A stretch of DNA of 64,000 nt from Yinghuangia sp051388915 (GTDB taxonomy: Bacteria > Actinomycetota > Actinomycetes > Streptomycetales > Streptomycetaceae), in the NCBI RefSeq assembly GCF_051388915.1, contig NZ_JBPKBH010000002.1, forward strand, positions 372,001 through 436,000, written 5' to 3'. The notes under the pieces were generated by a model. The model was not told where the DNA came from and made no database searches. It saw only the letters and a list, made by a program, of their open reading frames with translations. This document shows, piece after piece, positions 44,184 to 52,840 of this stretch (its first letter is position 1; each line of letters opens with the position of its first letter). Made by a program: the position numbers and the translations under genes.

Positions 44184-44231
44184 GCTAACAGCGGTAGCCA
44201 ACACCTTCACCTTAAGGCTAACGCCGTTAGC
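44184..44231. promoter_or_regulatory. Operator pair upstream of DUF4260-tetR operon
   Basis: Perfect 15-bp palindrome GCTAACG-C-CGTTAGC at 44217-44231 and a degenerate second copy GCTAACAGCGGTAGC at 44184-44198. Spacing of 33 bp (about three helical turns) suits cooperative TetR binding. Confidence 0.75.
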
Positions 44232-44373
44232 TGTCCAGCCTCTCCCGACTCCTCCTCCGTTCTTTCCCCCCGTCTTTCCCCTGCCGCGAAACCGTGGGCG
44301 CCCCGAGCGCGTGTCTTTCCGGGACGGGTCCTCCGCACAGCACCGGACCACCGACCGACCGCTGGGAGCAGGA

Positions 44374-44964
44374 ATGAACACGGGCAACCCGTTCGCAGGC
44401 GGCTTCCCGCAGCCCGATCCCGACGACGAGGAGAACCAGGGCCGCGACCTGTCCGACATCGCCGACGCGGTGAGCAACGGGAGCGACGCGGCCTCCGAGG
44501 ACACCGAGCTCGGCCAGGCCGACGGCGGCGGGGACGCGGGAGGCGGCGACGCCGGCGGTTCCGCGGACGGCGGAGGCGGCGACGCCGGCGGTTCCGCGGA
44601 CGGCGGAGGCGGCGACTCGTCCTGCGGCGACGGCTGCGACTGCGGCGGTTGCGACTGCGGCCTGCTCATCATGCGCCTGCAACTCCGGCTCCTGGCCATC
44701 GCGTTGGCCTGCCTGCTGCGACCCGCCCGCGGCCGCGAGGCCCGCCTCGACGCGCGCATGCTCCGCGCCGTCCACCGCTACCGCAACGAGGTCAGCCCCA
44801 AGCGCCCGCCGTGCTGCCGCTACACCCCGACCTGTTCGACGTACGCGGTAACCGCCCTGGAACGCCACGGCGCCGCCCGAGGCGCCCTCCTGACCCTCCG
44901 CCGCCTCCACCGCTGCCGCCCCTCCAACCCCGCCAAACGAGGCCTCGACCCGGTTCCCGAGTAA
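44374..44964 (+). CDS. yidD: YidD-family membrane insertion factor with Gly/Asp/Cys-rich N-terminal extension
   Basis: 196 residues, about twice the usual 70-100. The C-terminal 70 residues are YidD: RYRNEVSPKRPPCCRYTPTCSTYAVTALERHG and RRLHRCRPSNP...LDPVP. YidD assists YidC in inserting inner-membrane proteins. The N-terminal 75 residues are acidic and then Gly/Asp/Ala repeats, and a Cys cluster CGDGCDCGGCDC (about 88-99) precedes a hydrophobic helix LLIMRLQLRLLAIALACLL. ATG 44374 has GGGAG upstream. The extension contains a 33-bp DNA duplication. Confidence 0.88.
   Translation: MNTGNPFAGGFPQPDPDDEENQGRDLSDIADAVSNGSDAASEDTELGQADGGGDAGGGDAGGSADGGGGDAGGSADGGGGDSSCGDGCDCGGCDCGLLIMRLQLRLLAIALACLLRPARGREARLDARMLRAVHRYRNEVSPKRPPCCRYTPTCSTYAVTALERHGAARGALLTLRRLHRCRPSNPAKRGLDPVPE
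44545..44610. repeat. Perfect 33-bp tandem duplication inside yidD fusion gene
   Basis: Two identical 33-bp copies (44545-44577 and 44578-44610), each coding for GDAGGSADGGG, so it changes the length of the Gly/Asp-rich part without a frame change. Confidence 0.9.
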
Positions 44965-45016
44965 CCCCCGGCCCAGGCGCCCGTGGGTGGACCGCGCCCC
45001 CGACGAACGGAGCCCC

Positions 45017-45601
45017 ATGCGGCAAATCGACTCGATCACCGCACGCGGACAAGGGCGTTGGGGACACCACATCTACGACGTGGCACTGCGCACCCGACGC
45101 AGCACCCGATCGGACGCGTCGGGCCTGCGGCACGAGACCGAGGACGCCTACTACCTCGACTGCCCGGAACCAGCGGGCAGCCGCATCTTCACCGACAACT
45201 CGGCCCGCGACGACTTCATGGCCGCCTCGTTCACCGAACTGACCCTTGCCGCCGTCGACCCTCCCGAGACTGTCAACGCCCCTCACTGGCTCGACGCCAT
45301 CTGCGGCGAAACCCTGGACTCGATGACCTTCGTAGCCGACTACGTCCAATTGCACTGGTCCGCCGGAACCCTGAACGCGTACCGCATGCCACACGTCGAG
45401 GCCGTCGGCGAAGCACCCATGGCCCCGGCCGACCCGCGCCACGCGGGACACTTGGTACGACTCCTCGGCGAACAGGCGCGCGGCGTCGACGAGATCCTGG
45501 ACGTCGGACTGGTCGTCACCCTCGACAGCGCCCGGCTGGTGATCCCCCTGCACAGCGACGGCTACGAGATCGCCGAGTTCAACGCCCACGTCATCAGTTG
45601 A
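45017..45601 (+). CDS. Hypothetical protein
   Basis: 194 residues from ATG 45017 (GGAG five bases upstream; GTG 44987 is an alternative). Soluble, slightly acidic, no signal peptide. Recognisable segments such as RSTRSDASGLRHETEDAYYLDC, DFMAASFTELTLAAVD and TFVADYVQLHWS do not point to a family I know. It follows yidD by 52 bp in the same direction. Confidence 0.65.
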   Translation: MRQIDSITARGQGRWGHHIYDVALRTRRSTRSDASGLRHETEDAYYLDCPEPAGSRIFTDNSARDDFMAASFTELTLAAVDPPETVNAPHWLDAICGETLDSMTFVADYVQLHWSAGTLNAYRMPHVEAVGEAPMAPADPRHAGHLVRLLGEQARGVDEILDVGLVVTLDSARLVIPLHSDGYEIAEFNAHVIS

Positions 45602-45875
45602 ACCCGCAGGCGCCCCATCCGCGCCACGGTTCCGACCGGCAAGGCCGGTTCGGCATGTCAGGTGGCTGACGCGGCGGCGCCCGCCGGGCTGGGGTTCGTG
45701 GCCGATCCGCTTGCGGAGGAACTTTCGTTGCTCCCCCTCTTCGGCTGATCGGCGCGTGGTCCAGGTGCCGTCGACGGCGCGGCGGTTGGGTGAAAGGGGG
45801 TCGCGTCGTGGGCGGGTGGGCGGGCGGTTGTCGCATAGGGTCGGTTGGAGGTTGCGGCTACGGAGGGTGGCGCGG

Positions 45876-47354
45876 ATGGGTGCGGGTGGGGTCGGCGGCG
45901 GGGCGGAGTTTGACGTCATCGTGCTGGGTGCTGGGCCCGCCGGGGAGAATGTGGCGGACCGGGTGCGGGCGGCCGGGCTCACGTGCGCGATCGTGGAGAG
46001 CGAGTTGGTCGGCGGTGAGTGCTCGTACTGGGCGTGCATGCCGAGTAAGGCGCTGTTGCGGCCGGTGCAGGCGCTGGCCGCGGCGCGGAGTGTCGGGGGT
46101 TCGGCGCAGGCGGTGTCGGGTGAGCTCGACGCCGCGGCGGTTCTCGCGCGTCGTGACGAGTTCACGAGCCATTGGAACGACGACGGCCAGGCCGAGTGGG
46201 TCGACGGGATCGGTGCGGAACTCGTACGCGGGCACGGGCGCCTCGACGGGCCGCGGCGTGTGTCGGTGCGTGACGGCGACGGCGGTTCGCGGACGCTGAC
46301 GGCGCGGCACGCGGTGGTGGTGGCCACCGGCAGCCGCGCGGTGGTGCCGCCGGTTCCCGGGGTCGAGACAGTTCGGCCGTGGACCAGCCGTGAGGCCACC
46401 TCGGCGGAGCGGGTCCCCGGTCGGCTCGCCGTCGTCGGCGGTGGTGTGGTCGGCGTCGAGATGGCGACCGCCTGGCAGGCGCTCGGGTCCCAGGTGACGC
46501 TGCTGGTGCGTGGCTCGGGGCTCTTGGACCAAGTCGAGCCGTTCGCGGGTGAGTTGGTTGCGGAGGGTCTCGCCGGGGCGGGGGTCGACGTGCGGCTGGG
46601 CGTCTCCGCGACGGAGGTCCGGCGGCGGGGTGACGACGACACGGCAAGCGAGACGGCGACCGCGGCGGCCCCTGTGGCAATCACCCTCGACGACGGCTCG
46701 CACCTCGAAGTCGACGAGATCCTCTTCGCCACCGGCCGCGCCCCCCGTACCGACGACATCGGGTTGGACACGGTCGGGCTGAAGCCCGGCACCTGGCTCG
46801 ACGTCGACGAGACGTGCCGCGTCGGCTCGGTCGACGGCGGGTGGCTCTACGCCGTCGGCGACGTCAACCACCGGGCGCTGCTCACCCATCAGGGCAAGTA
46901 CCAGGCCAGGGTGACCGGTGAGGCCATTGCCGTGCGCGCGGCAGGACGTGAGCCGGACACCGGCCCGTGGGGCAGGCACGCCGCCACCGCCGATCACGAC
47001 GCGGTGCCGCAGGTGGTGTTCACGCACCCGGAGGTGGCCGCCGTCGGCCTGTCCGCGCGGCAGGCCGCGGAGAAGGGGCTGCGCACGCGCGTCGTCGACT
47101 ACGACCTCGGCTCGGTCGCCGGCGCGAGTCTGTACGCCGACAACTACCGCGGCCGCGCGCGCATGGTCGTGGACCTCGACCGAGACTGCCTCGTGGGCGT
47201 GACGTTCGTGGGCCCCGGCGTCGGCGAGCTGCTGCACTCCGCGACGATCGCGGTGGCCGGGCAGGTCCCGCCGGCCCGGCTCTGGCACGCGGTGCCCGCA
47301 TACCCGACGATCAGCGAGGTGTGGTTGCGTCTCCTGGAGACGTACCGGGGCTGA
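45876..47354 (+). CDS. Pyridine nucleotide-disulfide oxidoreductase (lipoamide dehydrogenase-like)
   Basis: 492 residues from ATG 45876 after GGAGGG. FAD loop LGAGPAGEN; redox disulfide CSYWAC in GGECSYWACMPSKALLRP; NAD loop VVGGGVVGVEMA; second FAD motif YAVGDVNHRALLTHQGKYQARV; C-terminal dimer domain with HAVPAYPTISEVW supplying the His-Glu pair of the active site. Close to dihydrolipoyl dehydrogenase, mycothione or mercuric reductases, but the exact disulfide substrate is unclear. Its 3' end overlaps the convergent MFS gene by 44 bp. Confidence 0.92.
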   Translation: MGAGGVGGGAEFDVIVLGAGPAGENVADRVRAAGLTCAIVESELVGGECSYWACMPSKALLRPVQALAAARSVGGSAQAVSGELDAAAVLARRDEFTSHWNDDGQAEWVDGIGAELVRGHGRLDGPRRVSVRDGDGGSRTLTARHAVVVATGSRAVVPPVPGVETVRPWTSREATSAERVPGRLAVVGGGVVGVEMATAWQALGSQVTLLVRGSGLLDQVEPFAGELVAEGLAGAGVDVRLGVSATEVRRRGDDDTASETATAAAPVAITLDDGSHLEVDEILFATGRAPRTDDIGLDTVGLKPGTWLDVDETCRVGSVDGGWLYAVGDVNHRALLTHQGKYQARVTGEAIAVRAAGREPDTGPWGRHAATADHDAVPQVVFTHPEVAAVGLSARQAAEKGLRTRVVDYDLGSVAGASLYADNYRGRARMVVDLDRDCLVGVTFVGPGVGELLHSATIAVAGQVPPARLWHAVPAYPTISEVWLRLLETYRG

Positions 47355-48825
47355 CCGCTTGCAGCGGTGCGGCGATGTCCTCCAGCGAGCGGCGTTCCGC
47401 CCGCACGGCCAGGAACCCGGCGACGATCCCCGCAATGGTCATGAGCGCCGCGCCGATGCAGAACGCCAGGACCGTGTCGGACACGTCGCCCTGCTCGGTC
47501 AGGTCCGAGAACACCAGCGGCCCGGCGATGCCGCCCGCCGCGGTGCCGACCGCGTAGAACAGCGCGATCGCCGACGCGCGGGCCTCCATCGGGAAGATCT
47601 CCGACACCGTCAGGTAGGCGCTGCTCGCCCCGGTGGACGCGATGAACAGCACCACGCACCAACACGCCGTCAGTGTCACGGCGTTGAGGTGCCCTTCGCC
47701 GAAGAGCCAGGCGGTGACGAAGAGCGCGATCCCGCTGCCCACGTACGTCGACGTGATCATCACGCGCCGCCCGACGCTGTCGAAGAGCGGTCCGAGCAGC
47801 AGCGGCCCCATCAGGTTGCCGACCGCGATGACGGCGAAGTAGTAGCCGGTGCGGTCGGTCGGCACGTCGTAGAACTTCTCCAGGATCGAGCCGTACCCGA
47901 AGGTGATGGCGTTGTAGAGGAACGCCTGCCCGATGAACAGCGCCAGCCCCAGCACCGAGCGCTTGGGGTAGTCCCGCACGAGGGTGCGCCCGATCGCGGC
48001 CAGGCTCCGGGACTTGCTCGAGTCGATCGTCAGTTCGCCGCGCGGCTCCGGGAGTTCGAGCGGCTTGCCGGTACGTTCCTCGACATGCTCGGCGATCTGC
48101 TTCTCGGCCTCGTCGACCAGCGCCTCCGCCTCGTCGGCCCTGCCGTGCATGCACAGCCAGCGCGGTGACTCGGGCACGTGCCTGCGCACCAGCAGGATCA
48201 CGAACCCGAGCACCACGCCCAGGCCGAAGGTCAGCCGCCAGCCGACGTCGATCGGGAAGATCGCGGTGTTGAGCATGACCACGGACAGCAGCGCGCCGCC
48301 CGCCGCGCCCAGCCAGAAAGTCCCGTTCACGCCCAGGTCCACGCGCCCGCGGAAGCGCGCCGGCATGAGTTCGTCGATCGCGGAGTTGATGGCCGCGTAC
48401 TCGCCCCCGATGCCGAGCCCGGTGACGAACCGGAACACGAAGAACATCCACGCCTCGGTGGCCAGCGCGGTCAGCGCGGTGCCCGCGAGGTACACGGCGA
48501 GGGTGACCATGAACAGGCGTTTGCGGCCGTAGCGGTCGGTCAGCCAGGCGAACACCAGTGCTCCGGAGCACGCACCCGCCACGTACAGCGCCGCCGCCGG
48601 GCCGGTGACCTGCGCGGAGGTGATGTCGAGGCCGCTGCCCTCCTCCGAGAGGCGTCCCGCGACGTTGCCGACGACGGTGACCTCCAGGCCGTCCAGGATC
48701 CACACGGCGCCGAGGCCGATCAGGATCCGGGTGTGCCAGACCGACCAAGGTAACCGGTCGAGCCGGGCGGGCACTTGGGTGGTGACCGTGGTCCCGCCCG
48801 TCGCTGCGGTGTCCGTGCGCGACAC
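47311..48825 (-). CDS. MFS transporter, sugar-porter/metabolite:H+ symporter type
   Basis: 504 residues, twelve predicted helices, from GTG 48825 after GAGGAGG. Family marks: WILDGLEVTVVGNVAGRL, LTDRYGRKRLF (loop 2-3), RFVTGLGIGGEYAAINSAIDELMPARFRGR, VPESPRWL and LFDSVGRRVMI. A long cytoplasmic loop (about 235-295) links the halves. The substrate may be a sugar or carboxylate. It follows the three-gene phenolic-lipid set by 86 bp on the same strand and could export or import a related compound, but it has its own ribosome binding site and may be independent. Confidence 0.92.
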   Translation of the reverse strand: MSRTDTAATGGTTVTTQVPARLDRLPWSVWHTRILIGLGAVWILDGLEVTVVGNVAGRLSEEGSGLDITSAQVTGPAAALYVAGACSGALVFAWLTDRYGRKRLFMVTLAVYLAGTALTALATEAWMFFVFRFVTGLGIGGEYAAINSAIDELMPARFRGRVDLGVNGTFWLGAAGGALLSVVMLNTAIFPIDVGWRLTFGLGVVLGFVILLVRRHVPESPRWLCMHGRADEAEALVDEAEKQIAEHVEERTGKPLELPEPRGELTIDSSKSRSLAAIGRTLVRDYPKRSVLGLALFIGQAFLYNAITFGYGSILEKFYDVPTDRTGYYFAVIAVGNLMGPLLLGPLFDSVGRRVMITSTYVGSGIALFVTAWLFGEGHLNAVTLTACWCVVLFIASTGASSAYLTVSEIFPMEARASAIALFYAVGTAAGGIAGPLVFSDLTEQGDVSDTVLAFCIGAALMTIAGIVAGFLAVRAERRSLEDIAAPLQAVSPGTSPGDATTPR

Positions 48826-48911
48826 GCTGCCTCCTCGATTCGCCGCCCCAGGCGCGGTGAGCTGGGGAGGGGACCTGGTTCACGGTGTGTGCCTTCCGCG
48901 CTGCCCGAAGA

Positions 48912-49976
48912 TCACCCCGGGAAACCTGGGCGGTGGCGCGCCACGGCGTTCACGGCAGTCGGAAAAGCGCCGGGAACGTACCGCGCGAGCGGCACGATCA
49001 GCCGTGCCGCGGCCGGGTTCCGGCGGGCCCGCAGCAGGGCGCCGGTGAGCACGCGATACCGGCGGGTCAGGCGCCGCCAGCCCGCGTCGTACGCCTCGGG
49101 CCGCCCGCCCGCGAGGCACGCGACGAGGAGTTCGGCACCCACGAGCGCCAGCGCGACGCCTTCGCCGGTGATGGCGTCGACGTATCCGGCAGCATCACCC
49201 GCAAGGAGTACTCGGCCCTTGCTCCGGTGCGTCGCGCGGCGGTGCAGCGGGCCGGCGCCGCGCACCGGCGTCACCGCGTCCGCCCCGGCCAGCCGCGCGG
49301 CGAGGTCCGGGAACCCGGCGAGCTGGTCGTCGTACGGCGCCCGCTCGCCGGTCAGCAGCGCCACCCCGACGAGCCCGGGCCCGACCGGGGTCACGTACGC
49401 CTCGGCCCGCGCACCCCAGTGCACCTCCACGAACTCCGAGGCGGGCGCGACCGCGTAGTGGCGGCGCAGCCCGTACCGCGGCGGCCCGGGCGCGGGGGCG
49501 TCGAGCCCGAGCGCGCGGCGCAGCGGCGAGTGCAGCCCGTCGGCGGCCACCAGCCAGCGTGCCCGCAGGTCGGGGCCGTACGCCGTCACCCCGTCGGGAT
49601 CCTGCTCGACCCGCGCGACCTTGACCGGCAGCACCGGGATGCCCGCCTTGGCCACCGCGTCGTGCAGCGCGTTGTGCAGGTCGGTGCGGCGTACGCCCAG
49701 CCCCGGCCCGGCCCGGAACCGCGCCTCCGCGTGGCGCGCGCCCGTCACGTACCGGATCCCCGCGAACGGCACGCCGGGCGGGTGCACGCCGAGCGCGCGC
49801 AGGGCGGCGACCCCACCGGGCATGAGCCCTTCGCCGCACGCCTTGTCCACGGGTGCGGCCCGGGGTTCGGCCACCGCGACGGTGAATCCGGCGCGTTCGG
49901 CGTGCAGCGCGGCGGCGAGACCGGCGGGCCCGCCCCCCGCCACCAAGACGTCGACGTGCGGCCGGGCGCGGGTCAC
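48912..49976 (-). CDS. FAD-dependent monooxygenase/geranylgeranyl-reductase-like, SrsC-type
   Basis: 354 residues from GTG 49976, which overlaps the upstream methyltransferase stop (GTGA). FAD loop AGGGPAGLAAALHAERAG; the DG motif LVAADGLHSPLRRALG; and the second FAD motif LLAGDAAGYVDAITGEGVALAL. In the srs operon the third gene encodes a flavoprotein that hydroxylates alkylresorcinol to a hydroquinone/quinone; the same role is inferred here from gene order and family. Confidence 0.9.
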   Translation of the reverse strand: MTRARPHVDVLVAGGGPAGLAAALHAERAGFTVAVAEPRAAPVDKACGEGLMPGGVAALRALGVHPPGVPFAGIRYVTGARHAEARFRAGPGLGVRRTDLHNALHDAVAKAGIPVLPVKVARVEQDPDGVTAYGPDLRARWLVAADGLHSPLRRALGLDAPAPGPPRYGLRRHYAVAPASEFVEVHWGARAEAYVTPVGPGLVGVALLTGERAPYDDQLAGFPDLAARLAGADAVTPVRGAGPLHRRATHRSKGRVLLAGDAAGYVDAITGEGVALALVGAELLVACLAGGRPEAYDAGWRRLTRRYRVLTGALLRARRNPAAARLIVPLARYVPGAFPTAVNAVARHRPGFPG

Positions 49977-50497
49977 GCCGGGACCAGGCGACGCAGCGCG
50001 GTGTCCTCGCAGCGGATGCGCACGGTCAGCAGCGCGGCGTTGGCGGCGGTGAAGACGAGGGCCGTCGTCCAGGCGCTGTGCACCAGGGGCAGCGCGGCGC
50101 CTTCCACGGCGACGGCGACGTAGTTGGGGTGCCGCAGCAGCTTCGGGTGCCGGTACGGCCCGCGCCGCACCGGCGCCGCGCCCGGCACCACGATGACGCG
50201 CGTGTTCCAGTACGGCCCCAGGCTGCTGATGCACCACCAGCGCAGCGCCTGCGACGCGACGACGAGGGCGAGCATCGGCCAACCGAGCGCGGGGACGAAC
50301 GGCCGGTCGGCGAGCAGCGGTTCGAGCAGGCACCCGGCGAGGAGTCCGGTGTGCAGCAGGACCATTACGGGGTAGTGCTCCCGGCCGGACTCGACGCCGC
50401 CGCGCGCGAGCGTCCACCTGGCGTTGCGCTTGGCGACGACGAGTTCGGCGAGGCGTTCCACGGCCACCGCCGCGATGAGCAGCGTGTACCAGAGCAT
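49973..50497 (-). CDS. Isoprenylcysteine carboxyl methyltransferase-family (ICMT) protein, SrsB-type
   Basis: 174 residues, four to five membrane helices. The C-terminal catalytic motif is RGPYRHPKLLRHPNYVAVAVE, which fits the GPYR...RHPxY signature of ICMT/NnrU-type membrane methyltransferases. In the srs pathway this enzyme methylates alkylresorcinols. ATG 50497 follows AGGGA, 28 bp after the type III PKS stop, and its stop overlaps the start of the FAD gene, giving a tightly packed operon. Confidence 0.9.
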   Translation of the reverse strand: MLWYTLLIAAVAVERLAELVVAKRNARWTLARGGVESGREHYPVMVLLHTGLLAGCLLEPLLADRPFVPALGWPMLALVVASQALRWWCISSLGPYWNTRVIVVPGAAPVRRGPYRHPKLLRHPNYVAVAVEGAALPLVHSAWTTALVFTAANAALLTVRIRCEDTALRRLVPA

Positions 50498-50525
50498 CGG
50501 GGTTTCCCTCTCGCGGAGTCGGCGT

Positions 50526-51680
50526 TCACCAGCGCAGCAGGACGAGTTCGGAGCAGAAGCCGGGGCCGAGTGCGAGCAGTACGCCCCAGGTGCCGGGTTC
50601 GGGGCGGTGTGCCTCGCGCGTCTCCTGGAGGACGTGCAGCACCGACGCGGACGACAGGTTCCCGACGGCGGCGAGCGAGCGCCAGGTGACGGCGAGCGCG
50701 TCGTCCGGCAGGCCCAGGGTCTCGGCGACGGCGCGCAGGACCTTGGGGCCGCCGGGGTGGCAGACCCAGGTGCCGATGTCGCCGGCGGCGAGCCCGTGGT
50801 CGGCCAGGAAGCGGGTGGCGTCGTCGTGTAAATGCTCGCGCACGACGTCGGGCACCTCCGGGCTGAGGATCACCCGGAACCCGGACGCGCCGATGTCCCA
50901 GCCCATGACGTGCTCGGTGTCCGGGTAGAGCACGCTGCGCGTGGCGAGGACGTGCGGCCCCTCCCCCCGTCGCGCCGCCGGGTGTTCGTCGCCGAGGAGG
51001 ACGACCGCCGCGGCGCCGTCCCCGAAGAGGGCCCCGGCGACGAGGTTGGCCGGCGAGTCGTCCCCGTGCTGCACGGTCAGCGAGCACAGTTCGACGGCGA
51101 GCAGGACCGCGGCGTGGCCGGGGTGGCCGCGCAGGTAGTCGTGCACGCGCGCGATCCCGGCGGCACCGGCGACGCAGCCGAGGCCGAACAGCGGAAGGCG
51201 CTTGACGTCGGAGCGCATCCCGAGGCGGACCGCGAGGCGGGCTTCCAGGGACGGCACCGCGACCCCGGTCACCGAGGCGCACGCGATCAGGTCGATCTCG
51301 CCGGGCTCCAGCCCGGCCTGTTTGAGGGCGCGCGTGACGGCCTCCTCGCCGAGGGCGAGCGCGCCCGCGGTCCAGGCGTCGTTGGCACGGCCGAAGTCGC
51401 CGAGTTCCGCGTACTGTTCGACCGGCAGCGCGAGGTGCCGCGTCTGGACGCCCGCGGCCGCGTGCAGCCGCCGCAACACCCCGCGGTCCGCCCCGGGCGC
51501 CAGGCACAGGTCGCCGACGAGGTCGGTGAGCCGGTGCTGCGGATAGCGGTGTGGGGGCAGAGCGGTCTGCACGGCGGCGATCGTCGGCGCGGGCGCGGCC
51601 GCGAGGTCCTCCCGCGTCGGCTCGGTGCGGTCGGTGAGCATCGTCCCCACGCTGTGTTCCCGACATGAGCGGCACATCGG
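50526..51680 (-). CDS. Type III polyketide synthase (alkylresorcinol/pyrone synthase-like)
   Basis: 384 residues from ATG 51680, with AAGGA at good spacing; ATG 51641 (371 residues) is the alternative and leaves more room for a divergent promoter. The catalytic triad is complete: Cys168 in LFGLGCVAGAAG, His307 in WVCHPGG, Asn340 in VGNLSSAS. Chalcone-synthase-like enzymes of this group extend fatty acyl starters with malonyl-CoA. With the ICMT and FAD genes behind it, the set copies the S. griseus srsABC order, which makes phenolic lipids for the membrane. Confidence 0.93.
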   Translation of the reverse strand, partial: PMCRSCREHSVGTMLTDRTEPTREDLAAAPAPTIAAVQTALPPHRYPQHRLTDLVGDLCLAPGADRGVLRRLHAAAGVQTRHLALPVEQYAELGDFGRANDAWTAGALALGEEAVTRALKQAGLEPGEIDLIACASVTGVAVPSLEARLAVRLGMRSDVKRLPLFGLGCVAGAAGIARVHDYLRGHPGHAAVLLAVELCSLTVQHGDDSPANLVAGALFGDGAAAVVLLGDEHPAARRGEGPHVLATRSVLYPDTEHVMGWDIGASGFRVILSPEVPDVVREHLHDDATRFLADHGLAAGDIGTWVCHPGGPKVLRAVAETLGLPDDALAVTWRSLAAVGNLSSASVLHVLQETREAHRPEPGTWGVLLALGPGFCSELVLLRW

Positions 51681-51721
51681 CGGGTCCTTCCCGTCGGGTC
51701 GAAACGTGAAAAGGGTGGCGG

Positions 51722-52729
51722 TTGAGTACCTTTGCGGCCATGGGCGAATACCCGTCCCCGGCCGTCCGACGCACGCCGCGTCGGGTGCGAGGCCTGCCGC
51801 GGCGGGTTTCGGCCGTGGCCGAGGCGTTGCGCGACGCCGGCACCGGCGTCGCCGCGGCCACTCCCGCGTCCGCCGCACGATCCGGTTCCGCCGCCCGTCG
51901 GGTGGCCGCGAACTGCCTCGCGCTGGCCCGCGCGTGCCATCCGCTGCCGACCGCCGCCGTCACGACGATGGTGACCGCCGTCGCCGCCGGTGCGGGGCGC
52001 GGGGCCGCGGGGTCCGCGGGCGTCGGGGCCGCGGTGCTGGCCGGACAACTTTCCGTCGGATGGTGCAACGACGCGGCCGACGCGCGGCGGGACGCGGCCG
52101 CCGGGCGTACCGACAAACCGGCGGCCACGGGCGAGCTGCCGCCGCGTGCGCTCGGAGTCGCGGCGGGTGCGGCGCTGACCGCGTGCGTGCCGTTGTCGCT
52201 GCTCGGCGGCCGGGAGGCGGCGGCCGCGCATCTGACCGGTGTGCTGCTCGGCGGCTGGGCGTACGACTTCGGCCTGAAGCGCACCGTGCTGTCGCCGCTC
52301 CCGTATGCCGTGGGGTTCGGCGTGCTCCCGGCGTTCGTGACTCTCGGGCTGCCCGGTGCGCCGCGGCCCGCGTGGTGGGCGACGGCCGGGGCGGCGCTGC
52401 TGGGCGTCGGGGCGCATCTGGTGAACGTCCTGCCGGACCTCGACGCCGACCGGGCGACGGGCGTACGCGGGCTGCCGCACCGGCTCGGCGCGGCGCGCGT
52501 TCGGCGCATCGCACCCGCCGTGCTGCTGGCCGCCGTCGGGACGATGGCCCTCGGCTCGGAGGGCCCCGCACGGCCGGCGGACTGGGCGGTCCTGGGTGCC
52601 GCGGCCGCCACCGCGGCGCTCGGCACCGGCGTCCCGGACGCGGACTCCCCCGTGCCGTTCCGCGCGGCGGTCGGGGTCGCGGGTCTGACCGTAGTGCTGT
52701 TGGTGTCGCGCGCCGACACGCTGACCTGA
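51722..52729 (+). CDS. UbiA-family prenyltransferase
   Basis: 335 residues from TTG 51722 (AAGGG upstream; ATG 51740 lacks a ribosome binding site). About eight membrane helices. The first Asp-rich motif is NDAADARRD (NDxxDxxxD) followed by GRTDKPAATGEL, the second NVLPDLDADRATG. UbiA enzymes attach prenyl chains to aromatic acceptors. It is divergent, by only about 40 bp, from the type III PKS operon, so prenylation of the phenolic product is possible, though simple proximity cannot prove it. Confidence 0.9.
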   Translation: MSTFAAMGEYPSPAVRRTPRRVRGLPRRVSAVAEALRDAGTGVAAATPASAARSGSAARRVAANCLALARACHPLPTAAVTTMVTAVAAGAGRGAAGSAGVGAAVLAGQLSVGWCNDAADARRDAAAGRTDKPAATGELPPRALGVAAGAALTACVPLSLLGGREAAAAHLTGVLLGGWAYDFGLKRTVLSPLPYAVGFGVLPAFVTLGLPGAPRPAWWATAGAALLGVGAHLVNVLPDLDADRATGVRGLPHRLGAARVRRIAPAVLLAAVGTMALGSEGPARPADWAVLGAAAATAALGTGVPDADSPVPFRAAVGVAGLTVVLLVSRADTLT

Positions 52730-52840
52730 TCCGCGCCACCGCGGCACACGCCACCGCTCGACACCACACCCCGGCATGACGCCGCACCACGCTGGGCAGG
52801 GCTTGGAAGACGCTGTCCGCACGCGACCAGGGGGCTTCCC

